Source: Didymella arachidicola (lineage: Eukaryota > Ascomycota > Dothideomycetes > Pleosporales > Didymellaceae). From it: 64,000 nucleotides of DNA. Below, in pieces: positions 1-9,069 of the stretch (within the stretch, counting starts at the first letter, position 1; each line of letters opens with the position of its first letter). Below the pieces are notes generated by a model. It did no database searches, was not told the origin of the DNA, and was given only the letters and a program-made list of their open reading frames with translations. The position numbers and the translations under genes were made by a program. The stretch is from NCBI GenBank assembly GCA_016630955.3, contig CM049988.1, forward strand, positions 2,539,868 to 2,603,867, given 5' to 3'.

Positions 1-919
1 CATGGTTGGGATTGAAGCCATACTCCTCGACCTCCTTGCGCCGCTCCTCTTCGTTGCTCTGGCGGGCCTTGCGCTTCCTCCAGAGGATGATACCGGCCAA
101 CACGAGTAGTGCAACGACGACGACGGGGACGACGACAGCAATTGCAGTCTTGCCGCCAGACGACAATCCCTTCTGGGTATTTCCGCCTTCTGCTTGGGGT
201 CCAGCATCGCTAGTGCTCGAGGAGCTTCCACGGGTTGTGGCAGTGGAGGCTAGGCCACCAGTGGTCCCAGAGGCAGCAGGGCCTTCACGAGTGACGACCG
301 ATGTGACGATGATAGGGGTCGGGGTCTCGCCAGCGCGGGTTGCTGAGGGAGTGACAGTGACCACAGAGGTTGCAATCTCAGTAGCCGTCGGAGGGGCAGA
401 CGAGGCAGTCACTACTGAAGTTGCAACTGGAGGAGCACTCGATGGGGCAGCGCTCGACGGGGCAGCGCTCGATTGGGCAGCGCTCGACGGCGCAGGCGCG
501 ACCGAAGAGGGTGCGGCTGAAGTGACCGGAGGCGCAGAGGATGCTGGTGCAGATGAAGGTGGAGGTGCTGACGAGGCTGGAGGCGCCGATGATGCGGGAG
601 CTGAGCTCGCAGGTGGTGCTGAGCTTGGGGCCGCAGACGAGGCAGGCTCCGTCGCTGAAGAGGGCGTGTTAGGAGCCGCAGACGAGGGTGAAGCTTGAGT
701 AGACGGCGCCGGCGCAGCAGACGAGGGCGCTGGTGCGGCCGACGTTGGTGCGGCCGACGTTGGTGCTGCCGAGGGTGTTACAGGCTGGGACGACGCAGCT
801 ACAGTGGGGGAGGCACGAGAGGAGGGAGAGGCAGGAGCGGCCGACGATGCGGCAGGCGCTGAGGAAGGAGAGACAAGAGAGATGAACGTACTGGCAGCAG
901 TGTTGTTTGCCGACGACAT
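1..919 (-). CDS. Ser/Thr/Ala-rich single-pass membrane protein, C-terminus cut by window edge
   Basis: Read on the minus strand from the ATG at 919-917, the frame stays open to the left edge, about 306 codons without a stop. The first ~240 residues are almost entirely Ser, Ala, Pro and Thr, with repeated SSAAPS/SSAPPA units, as in O-mannosylated fungal wall or sensor ectodomains. Near the end comes a hydrophobic segment of the type VVVVALLVLAGIILW, immediately followed by a basic stop-transfer stretch (RKRKAR) and an acidic tail ending EEYGFNPNH at the edge. This is the usual layout of fungal single-TM proteins of the Mid2/WSC-like kind. No clear signal peptide is seen at this start, so the topology would depend on the TM segment. 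The plus-strand frame over the same bases is a low-complexity mirror. The stop codon lies outside the window; function is unknown. Confidence 0.7.
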   Translation of the reverse strand, partial: MSSANNTAASTFISLVSPSSAPAASSAAPASPSSRASPTVAASSQPVTPSAAPTSAAPTSAAPAPSSAAPAPSTQASPSSAAPNTPSSATEPASSAAPSSAPPASSAPASSAPPASSAPPPSSAPASSAPPVTSAAPSSVAPAPSSAAQSSAAPSSAAPSSAPPVATSVVTASSAPPTATEIATSVVTVTPSATRAGETPTPIIVTSVVTREGPAASGTTGGLASTATTRGSSSSTSDAGPQAEGGNTQKGLSSGGKTAIAVVVPVVVVALLVLAGIILWRKRKARQSNEEERRKEVEEYGFNPNH

Positions 920-2471
920 GGTGACAATTGCGAGGCACGCGGCCAGGCAGCGAGAGGTAGGGTTTGGATTACTGCCTCAACACGCAGGAGAGCGCAGAGT
1001 GAGAATGTTAGTGTGTCGCGGGTACCGGCAGTGCTGGGTTCTTGGTTCGTTCCAGTCTCCTAACCGTGTGGCATGCACAGTCGCCGGGTGATGCGCGGGT
1101 CCACTGTTTGGCAACAGGCGGTGGGACAACACAAGTGATGATGTATGGCTAGGGCAAAGCCAGCGAAAACTGCAAAACAGCCCTGAGAGGTGAGTGGAGG
1201 AACGGGGCGAAAGAGGAAGTGTTGCAAGCAGAGTGGAGCGCCGCGGCAGGGAGAGGACGATCCCAGCGCTGTTGATCGAATAGGACACGAGCAGCTTCTG
1301 ACGGCTGCCTTATCTGGCCAAGGCTGAGATGGATGAGGCACGGAAGCTCCCAGTGTTTGCGAACGGCCAGTCGAGAGCCAATTGCCAGAGCAGTCTGCGA
1401 CAAACGTGTTCCAACTGGGACGCGCAAAGGGCAACGCGGTGCTTTTCAGGTTCACGGCCAAGGCGTCCGCTGGCAATTTTGGCTGGCGGCGGCGGCGCCT
1501 CTCTAGCCGGAAACCAGCATCGAAATGCGGAACACTACTCCGAAATGCCCTTAGCCGGTACTGTTTTGGGGAGGTCGAAGGGAGAGCGGAGCCAGCGCGC
1601 AGATGTGGCTGTGTGCAGCTAGGAGGTGCTCAAAGAAGCGTCCCAGAATCTCACCGAGGATCTGGCTGGCGCGAGGTGAACACCACTTGCCCGCGTGTAC
1701 ACAGTTGTAACAGTACCGCACACGATGCAGCCGGCGTGGCACAAGATGGACGCAGGTTTGCGCAAATTGCTCTTGCATCATGCCCGTGAATGTCTCCACT
1801 GCTCGTTCGCGCAGCACCCCGGCCCTCAATAGCATCATTCTTTGACGAGCTCGTTCTCGATACGCCCGGGCGTTGCTGATTGGCCACTCGGCTACTCTAT
1901 AATTAAATTGTCAGAGTCGTTCCGGGACGTTGCAGCGGCCGTGTTCTGCGCCGCTACTCCTCACTATTCCACAGTACGCAGCAAGACAAGACGCCATTCG
2001 TGCAGATATCGTGAAGAGGACCTTTACGCGTCATGCGCATGCAATTCTGTAGGCCGCTGCTGCATCCTCACTGCACGCTTCGTCAGTTGTTCTCGTGTTC
2101 AACAAAACAAGCTTCTTCCAGCCATGGCTCCTGCAATCCAGGATCCCCTGCATTGTGCTCCTGCTTCTATGCTCCCACCGATGAGGTCAGGCTTACATTT
2201 CGCCTGCAGGAGCGTGAACCATGCCCCAACATCACTTGACAATTGCTTACTGTGTACGCCATGGGTTGATATCGAAAGCATGTGTTGTGCATGAGTGAGA
2301 ATTGGACACCCTGAGATGCATTTACCGTCTGCTTTGCCCAGTGCACTCGATGCTCTGCTGCAAAGTATTCTTCATTTGTTCTTGCTCGAACCAGTGGCAG
2401 CCGCTAATGCAACAATCATTGTAGACATTAACGTACCGTACTTGTTGTACCTACACCGATGAATTGCGAGC
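920..2471. other. Intergenic region, no supported gene
   Basis: About 1.55 kb between the minus-strand start of the membrane-protein gene and the 3' end of the steroid-reductase-like gene. Open frames here are short, overlap on both strands and show no recognisable domain or splice pattern. The right half presumably includes the promoter of the membrane-protein gene and the 3' UTR of its neighbour. Confidence 0.5.
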
Positions 2472-3441
2472 CTACACCAGGCCTGGAATCACAGCCTTTC
2501 GATTTCCCACCTTATCTTTACCAAACTTCTCTACATACCACCGCTTGCCCTGCAGCGCGCGGGGCAGCATCGTGCTGATCTCGTTGATGAGGAACGTCTG
2601 GGCGGGCTGGCAATTGAGGCCGCCAATCATCCACCATCCGGCCCACTCGATCCACTCGCAGAAGTAATGTGCGTACAGGACGTGCTTGAAAAGCCCGTTC
2701 TTAGGAATCATGTAAACCTTGTCCACGCCTTCGATGGGCTTGTTCTGCTCTGCGGCATCTTTGCGCTGTCTGCGGTCGGCCGCTCGCCGGATCTCACGCA
2801 GATCGTCGTCGTGGAACATATTGCCCAGCAGGCCCCAGCACCACAGCACAAGACCCCCAAACATCCATCCTGCGCGACCTTGCCAGCGGGAATCGGCGTC
2901 GGTCGTTGGGCCATAGCCTGAGACGTAGCCGCCGATCGAGATGGCATTGATGACTTGGAAAGCAAGCATCGCCAAACATACAATGGGGCTCATGGGCGAC
3001 ATACTGGGATTGAGGAACAGCGGCGAGAGGATGGCGCGGTAGGCGTAGTGAATCACCTATGCGCAGTCAGTAACAGTGAGTGGTCTGCATACAAGCGGAA
3101 CTCACAAAGCAGCCGACCATTGTCCAATTGCCCCAAGGCAACTCCTCGATGCCCAGCTCCTTTGGCAGCGTCAGGAAGATGTACAGCAGGGTGATGGGCC
3201 CTGCGGACTCCATCGTCGCCCATCCTATCTTTCCGGGCACATTGAATCTGGATTCGGTTGAGGTTTTGCCTTGAGGGTACCAGTCGATGACCCATTGAAC
3301 CGCCGTGATCTATCAGTGATGTTAGCAGGAGCGCCTTCAAGCGCGTCAATATCGACTGACCAGAGGGAAGAACTGCCAGATGTAGCAGACCCACTCCCAG
3401 TTCTCACGCGACGGAGGCAGCCAATTCTCTATGACCGCCAT
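2472..3441 (-). CDS. Steroid 5-alpha-reductase-like membrane enzyme (3-oxo-5-alpha-steroid 4-dehydrogenase family)
   Basis: Three exons: 3441-3361, 3309-3106 and 3056-2472, with introns 3310-3360 (GTCAGT...ATAG) and 3057-3105 (GTGAGT...ATAG). They join in frame to a 289-residue protein starting MAVIENWLPPSRENWEW. The length fits the 250-310 residues usual for this family. Several hydrophobic segments are visible. The C-terminal half has the conserved region of steroid reductases: a GGYVSGYGP stretch, a long membrane segment ending in NMFHDDDLREIRR, then IPKNGLFKHVLYAHYFCEW and a final RWYVEKFGKDK followed by RKAVIPGLV. Known members reduce a C=C bond next to a carbonyl using NADPH at the ER membrane; the substrate here is not deducible. 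The exon 1 donor GTCAGT is slightly weak, but frame and motif continuity support it. Confidence 0.82.
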
Positions 3442-3916
3442 CGTATATGCTCAGAGCGCAAGGTAGCAAGTTGATGGGGATGCTTGCGAACAGTTGCATC
3501 GCCGACTGCTCCGGATGTCTTGATGTCATAGCGCCAAGCTTTGGACGCGTCTGTCCAACTTGTGCAACACAAGGCATAGTCTCGATGCATCACCTTGACA
3601 CTCACACCTACATTTCCTCATTGCGTCTTCGCTTGAATGTCTGAGTTTCGTTGTTGTCGTTATCCTGTCTGCACGAAGATCAACGTCAGCGCGGAAACAC
3701 GTGTGGGTCTGGCAGAGCCATGGATGAACAAGCTCTCGCTACAGCTTGTCTAGCGCAGCGCTTCGCACGCACACCGCTTCCAACCAACAACGCGACCACC
3801 GTGCGAATATTGCTCAAGGACGTAAGGATGGGAACATGGCTCGAGGCGTCATAGGAACGGCTGAGAACCTGAGATATACATGGTATTTCCGGAAGAATTT
3901 CCATCAAACCAATCCA
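3442..3916. other. Intergenic region upstream of tRNA-Phe
   Basis: Roughly 475 bp with no supported gene. It should hold the promoter of the minus-strand reductase-like gene and the 5' flank of the tRNA. Confidence 0.4.
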
Positions 3917-4001
3917 GTCGCTTTAGCTCACTTGGGAGAGCGCCAGACTGAAGTTCAGTCATTAAATCTGGAGGTACTGTGTTCGATCCACAGAAGCGAC
4001 A
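3917..4001 (+). tRNA. tRNA-Phe (anticodon GAA) with a 12-nt intron
   Basis: All arms fold. The acceptor stem GTCGCTT (3917-3923) pairs perfectly with AAGCGAC (3994-4000), with discriminator A at 4001. The D arm is GCTC/GAGC around ACTTGGGA. The anticodon stem CCAGA/TCTGG encloses CT-GAA-G...A, with anticodon GAA at 3950-3952. The T arm is CTGTG-TTCGATC-CACAG. A 12-nt intron (3954-3965, TTCAGTCATTAA) sits after position 37, the canonical site for nuclear tRNA introns. The mature length is 73 nt before CCA addition. The D-arm and T-arm segments double as the internal A and B boxes for RNA polymerase III. Confidence 0.95.
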
Positions 4002-4040
4002 CTAGCTTCGGTGCCTGGCAAGTCCAGGATTCCTCGATTC

Positions 4041-4053
4041 TTTTTGCTTTTTT
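4041..4053 (+). terminator. RNA polymerase III terminator of tRNA-Phe
   Basis: Two T runs, TTTTT at 4041-4045 and TTTTTT at 4048-4053, lie about 40 bp past the tRNA 3' end on the coding strand. This is the usual Pol III stop signal. Confidence 0.7.
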
Positions 4054-4722
4054 GCCGTCTCGTGCGTTGCTTCCCTTCGTTCCACACATCCAATTTCTGA
4101 AGGCGAGCCTTGTTTTTGCATACACACCAGCTGTCCTATTCACTCCAGCTTCAGCTCTGCTTGTGTGTATGTCTTCGCAAAGAAGCGTATTTGAGCATCT
4201 TGATATCAATTATCACCGCCATGCCCAATACCTGGGATGATGCTGAGGGCATGACGTTGTGTCAATCAAATGGAGGTCCGTTGTTAATAACGTGATTGAC
4301 AGCAAGGCAACCACGAAAACCAGTGTACAGATGTGCTGGATCGTCCTCGTTGTAGAACAGGCCAGGGCACATGCAGGCCTCTTACCGAGCATTGATGTTC
4401 AGCATCGATAACGAGTGTCCTCTGGCATATATCAAGCCCCAAATGCACGATTGTATAAATCTTAATACTGTCAATAATGCCAGAGCCAGTAGATACAGAT
4501 CCTGACGGCGAGCGTTCATGCAATGCCCAATTTACCGCTCATCTGTGTAGTGTCTCGAACCATCAATCACAATCTAGCATGCTGCTTGCGAATGCCAATC
4601 AGTGCGAGTAGTCAGTATGGAGAAGTGCGCATCCGCGAAGATCAAGCTTGAAATTTTTCTGAATAGTTGTCCGGTCGTTTTAGGTGCCTCGATAATTAGG
4701 TCATGCACCAGGTTTTATTTAA
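4054..4722. other. Intergenic region, no supported gene
   Basis: About 670 bp between the tRNA terminator and the first pogo-type transposon. Only short frames without domains are seen. Confidence 0.4.
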
Positions 4723-4724
4723 TA

Positions 4725-6537
4725 ACGTGAGTTACAAGCGAGTGACGCACCCTAACAAACCATTGGGTCCTCCTACCTTTAAACCTTAATGGACCAACCA
4801 CCTAACCTTGAATCGCTCTTAAAGGAAGACAGAATTAGGCTTACACTTCAAGCAATTAAGAAACCTCAAGAGCTAAGTGTGCAACGCGCTGCTATAGTCT
4901 ACAAGGTCTCTGAGGCAACTCTCCGCCGCCGACGCGTTGGGAAGCAGTCAACACGCGATACCCACCCCAAATCATCAAACCTTTAAAAGACAGAAGAGAG
5001 ATCGCTTGCGCACTATATTAAGAAGCTAGACGCGCAAGGGTGTGCCCTAACGCTCCGTTGCGTAGAAGATATAGCCAACTAACTGCGTGCTGCACGTGGT
5101 GCAGAGCCTGTTGGCGTCCATTAGGCTTCAAACTTTGTCAAACGCGAACCTGGACTCAAGTCGCGGATGACTCGACAGCGCGATCGCCAGAGAGTCTTGT
5201 GCAGCAACCCAGAGGTTATTAGGCCCTGGTTTAACCTTGTACGCAATGTTAAAGCCAAGTACAGCATCCTAGACAAAGATACCTACAACTTTGACGAGAC
5301 TGGCTTCACTATAGGCGTCGGAAACCGCATTAAAGTAGTCACTGCTTCAGAGAGACGCACTGAGCCTATTGGGGTCCAGCAAGGAGACCGTGAGTGGGTG
5401 ACGCTGATCGCTGCGATCAACGCGATGGGCTGGGCAATCGCGCCCTATCTCATCTTCAAAGCAAAGAACCACGACGCGTCTTAGTACCCTAATTTAAAGC
5501 CCCAATAGCGCATTAGGGTCAGCAGCAACGGCTGGACTACGAACGATATCGGTGTAGCCTGGTTAAAGCACTTTATTGAGCAGATAAAGGGGCGGAGGGT
5601 AGGTAGCCATGTGCTGCTTATAATCGACGGCCATGAGAGCCACAACTCGCTTGCCTTCCAGGATCTCTGCGAGGAGAACAAGATAATTACCCTCGGTATG
5701 CCTCCACACTCATCGCACATCCTGCAGCCGCTTGATGTGGGCTGCTTTGCCCCCTTAGAGCGGGCGTATGGCAAAGAGATTAGAGCCTTGGCAGTAGACC
5801 ACGTTAGCCGAATTGACAAGAAGGCCTTTATTGCAACCTTTGCAAAGGTTTTTAAGGAGGCGTTCTTACAGGCAAATATCAGATTAAGCTTCAGGGCAAC
5901 TGGCTTAGTACCTAATAACCCATTAGTGGTGCTATTAAAGCTTGATGTTAAGCATCGCACACCAACACCGCCTCTACCAGGGGCGACCCAATGGAACCCT
6001 AAGACACCCACCAACGCCGCTGAGATAGAGGCTCAATCAACGTTGCTTCGCGATCGCATCTAAAGGCACCAAGGATCGTCACCTTCTCCTATGGTTGAGA
6101 TGATGGACCAGCTGCAAAAAGGCACTGCAATGATACTGCATTCACAGACGTTATTAGCAGCCCGAGTGCTGCAGCTTGAAGCGTCAAACAAGGCTGCTTC
6201 TGAACGCAAATCGCGCAAAAGAAAGCGAATTCAGAAGGGTGGAGACCTCTTAAAGGAACAGGCAGAGGATTTAATAGCCCAATGTGACGTTAGGGCGCAG
6301 GTAGAGGGGGAAACGCGTGAGGGTAGGGCCCGAGCAGGTGCAAGCAAGCAGGGCAAAAGGCACTGCAAGCGCTGCGGCGAGACAGGGCACAACTCGCGCA
6401 CGTGTGAGAAAGATGCAGTAGACGTTAGCGATTAAGAATATCTACTGTATATTATAGTACAACGTTGTGGTGTTAAGCAATTGCGCATAGAAGGCCTAAT
6501 AGTTTGTTAGGGTGCGTCACTCGCTTGTAACTCACGT
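4725..6537 (+). mobile_element. pogo/Fot1-type DNA transposon 1 (Tc1/mariner superfamily), decayed by stop mutations
   Basis: Complete 1813-bp element. Perfect 36-bp terminal inverted repeats run 4725-4760 (starting ACGTGAGTTACAAGCGAGTG) and 6502-6537. It is flanked by TA duplications (4723-4724 and 6538-6539), the hallmark of Tc1/mariner insertion. It carries one transposase frame interrupted by six stops. The intact TIRs mean it could still be moved in trans by a related enzyme. Confidence 0.95.
4789..6435 (+). pseudogene. Transposase of pogo element 1, six in-frame stops
   Basis: A single continuous frame of 548 codons runs from the ATG at 4789 to TAA at 6433-6435. Stops interrupt it at 4984, 5080, 5122, 5482, 5506 and 6061, with no frameshift. 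The order is: N-terminal psq/Tc5-type helix-turn-helix region (SVQRAAIVYKVSEATLRRRR), a DDE_1 catalytic core with acidic residues in YNFDETGF, LLIIDGHESH and LQPLDVGCF, a basic segment (KSRKRKRIQ) and a C-terminal CCHC zinc knuckle (CKRCGETGHNSRTC). The stops are TAA or TAG where the intact relative at 51046-52698 or the codon context suggests CAA, CAG or TGG. Those are C-to-T or G-to-A changes in CpA context, as repeat-induced point mutation makes. No active transposase can be produced. Confidence 0.9.
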
Positions 6538-6678
6538 TACCTGTCGATTCACCGCGACTATTCCTCAAGTGAAAGTCATAATCCCTCCTCTACCTCCTCT
6601 TCTTTGTCAAGCTTGCGATCTTCCTCCGCATCCAATTCCCATCAAACTGCATATTGGTTACCAGTATCTTGCCCACGT

Positions 6679-7398
6679 TCATGCACCAGCAGCCAATCTC
6701 CAGCACACGTTCACCAAAGCACTAGTTGCACTAATGTGAGCCAATGTCCTCGGCAGAGCAATGTTGGTCAGATACGCCGGGTAGTGAACAAGCAGCTTTG
6801 CGATGACATGATAGCCCAGTAAGTTAATTATCTGCGCGTCATTTGGTGCAAGGATTTGGGCTAGAGCAGCAGCGAGTGCAAATGCTAGATACCAAGTCAG
6901 CATTGCTGGGTCTAATCTTCCAGATATTGGGCATACCTGGAAAGTTCTCCATGAGCGCATAATGCGCACTTCTCAGTCTCAACGGCAGTCCATCCAGCTT
7001 ATGGATGTGTTTCCTGGGGTGTTCGTTGTCAAGGCCCTCTTCACGTCCCATGGCCTGGCCAGCGGCCGAGGCAGCGCCAGATGCACCAAATGTCCAGAAC
7101 AGGTAGAGAGCCGAGAGCGCTGGGATTGCACGTCCAGAAGTTATCGAGTTCACGCCAACGCCAGGAAGAACCTTGATGAGCGCATGTGTCAGGGACTGGA
7201 CGATCGAATCTGGTTTCGTCAGGTAAGATGTCAACGGGACCAAGGCGAGGTACAAGGGTGCTGCTGCCAGCACGATTGCGCCTGGTGGGTTTATCCTGCG
7301 GATCACGTCAGTCATGTATTCCGGTAAAGCAGCGCGAGCACGTACACGCCATTTTCAGCCGCCACTCGCTTTGCTTCCTGTTTCTTGTCGTCTGCCAT
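6679..7398 (-). CDS. MAPEG-domain membrane protein
   Basis: Three exons: 7398-7346, 7295-6937 and 6884-6679. The introns are 7296-7345 (GTACGT...CCGCAG with a CTGAC branch site) and 6885-6936 (GTATGC...CTAG). The joined protein has 205 residues and begins MADDKKQEAKRVAAENG. Hydrophobic helices alternate with short loops. The signature region of the membrane-associated eicosanoid/glutathione metabolism family is clear: SAHYALMENFPAFALAAALA, then LLGYHVIAKLLVHYPAYL and PRTLAHISATSALVNVCW near the end. Members are small 4-TM proteins of ER and related membranes, often glutathione-dependent; the exact reaction cannot be read from sequence. The first exon was chosen because it restores frame, gives an ATG and uses a consensus donor. 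Confidence 0.8.
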
Positions 7399-8103
7399 GT
7401 CTGCTTGTTGTTTGTGATATTGTTGTAGGGAGATACGGTCTTTTGAGAAATCGAAGGGCTCAGATGAGGGTATATATGCGCATGTAACAGAGGACCGAGT
7501 TGTTTGTCAATGACGTGAGACTAGTGCGTGGTTTCCTGAAAAGGGAGGAGGAGTATCTGGAATTGCGTACAGAAAAGCGGGGTAGGCGTAATGCATGCGG
7601 ACGGCTGCTCCCGCATCCACATGACCGTCCTTCAAAACTACACCACTAGAGGGACTCATGCGATTGTCATGTAGGCTTGCCATGCGGTAAATCTTCACAG
7701 TGGTTCATAGCCGTCTGCATTGCTCATCCAGTGGCATATTCGCGTGATCCAGGCAGATGCTGATACCTGAAGACTGACCGAGTCCTGTGTCTTCTGGACA
7801 GTATACCAGGCAAAGCTTCCTCAAGCGCAAGCTTTTCCTATCAAGACCAAGCACACCTGAAGACGCGGAACTTGGGTTCGTAAACGATGAGCGCTGTGCT
7901 CAGTACGTTTCTGGGAGGCTCTGCGAATCGTTGTGATTGTTCGAGAAACCCGAGGTCGTGTTCACAGGAGTTCGCTACTCTACCTTTCCTGTTCTCATGC
8001 TTCAAGTCGATCAATTACAGTACGCCCCAAACGCAGCTTCGGAAGTTCTGACAAGAAGATTGGTCTATCCGAGCCCAGGGTTTCTGCCTGGTTGTGGTGT
8101 TCA

Positions 8104-8351
8104 CTGTGGTAGTCTGGGTGTATATTGTGAGTGGGTCCGGCATAACCGGATGACCTTACTAAATTACATCAGATCCTGCCTGCTTTTAGATGTAATACAG
8201 TGCTTACCCCTGCAACCTGCCTAATTTACAGCATCTAGGACAAAAAGAGTATTAAAAACGCATCAGATCAGTGTCTCAGCTAGCTGAAAGAAATACGACC
8301 GAAAATCCCTGTCATCGGCTCCACTCACAATATATACCCAGACTACCACAG
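8104..8351. repeat. MITE-like element with 31-bp terminal inverted repeats
   Basis: The 31-bp arm at 8104-8134 (starting CTGTGGTAGTCTGGGTG) reappears inverted at 8321-8351 with one mismatch. The unit is 248 bp with no coding content. The flanks read CA on the left and TA on the right, so a TA duplication is only partly preserved. No second copy was noticed in the window. Confidence 0.6.
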
Positions 8352-8360
8352 TATACGCTG

Positions 8361-8509
8361 TACAAGATAGGTCGCTGGATGAGTGAGAACACGATTGATC
8401 CTAGAACGACCAATAAGAGCACGCAAATGCAGGAGCTGGCCATTCAGAAACCTCGAGAAACGTCTGTGGGGTTGCTCGTATTCTCACTCATTCAGGGACC
8501 TATCTTGTA
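8361..8509. mobile_element. MITE copy 1 (TA-flanked, about 149 bp)
   Basis: Terminal inverted repeats begin CAAGATAGGTC and end GACCTATCTTG, flanked by TA on both sides. The interior shares the segment GGCCATTCAGAAACCTCGAG with copies at 19257 and 20191. There is no coding capacity, so movement would need a transposase supplied by a Tc1/mariner-type relative. Confidence 0.75.
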
Positions 8510-9069
8510 CGATTTAGTCACGCGTGCTAGGCGCCGACTGATCGTCGGAGCTTCCATCCTGAGATTTGGCAACCTGATCATTGGTGCAATTGACGAGAAA
8601 TGCGAATTGGCAAGATCAATTGACGCAAGTCGGTGTTGAGGAAATGACGGAAAGAAGTGGTGGAATTGGAGGCGTTCTTGCCAAGCGAAGAAATGAGCCA
8701 ATCAATGGACCCACGTGGAATATACACCACCCTCCAGCAAACCACAGCGATCACTGTCCGCTTCACACTGCACACTCACGACTCTGACCGCGATGAAAAT
8801 TGGGGCTAGATCGAATACATTCGTACCCTTCTCGTTCATGCCGTCGGTCAGCCCACGATGGAAGCTTATCCATGCGCTGTGTTGTATGGGCTATTTTGTT
8901 GACTGACTGCAGCACTGCAGCTCTGAGCACTTGATTCAATACGGTTCCTCAGCCGATTTGTGGCTTGTCAGACGCTAGTTAATACCACGCGGTTGTTCTT
9001 ATCCCATGCCATCTCTTCCCAGCTTGTTATACCACACCCAGGTCCCGGGACAGCGTCTCTGCGCGACAT

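Larger units (their letters stand above)
7399..9069. other. Intergenic region holding small inverted-repeat elements
   Basis: About 1.67 kb without a supported gene. It contains two small inverted-repeat structures listed separately (8104-8351 and 8361-8509). The rest shows no domain or splice pattern. The right part should hold the promoter of the ankyrin gene. Confidence 0.4.

Noticed and set aside
6..698. 230-codon plus-strand frame rich in Ala/Glu/Gly
   Set aside because: It is the mirror of the Ser/Ala/Pro-rich minus-strand gene. The minus strand gives a TM segment with stop-transfer signal and a sensible tail; the plus strand gives only low complexity.
3746..4240. 164-codon plus-strand frame
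   Set aside because: It runs straight through the tRNA-Phe gene and its terminator and has no recognisable motif.
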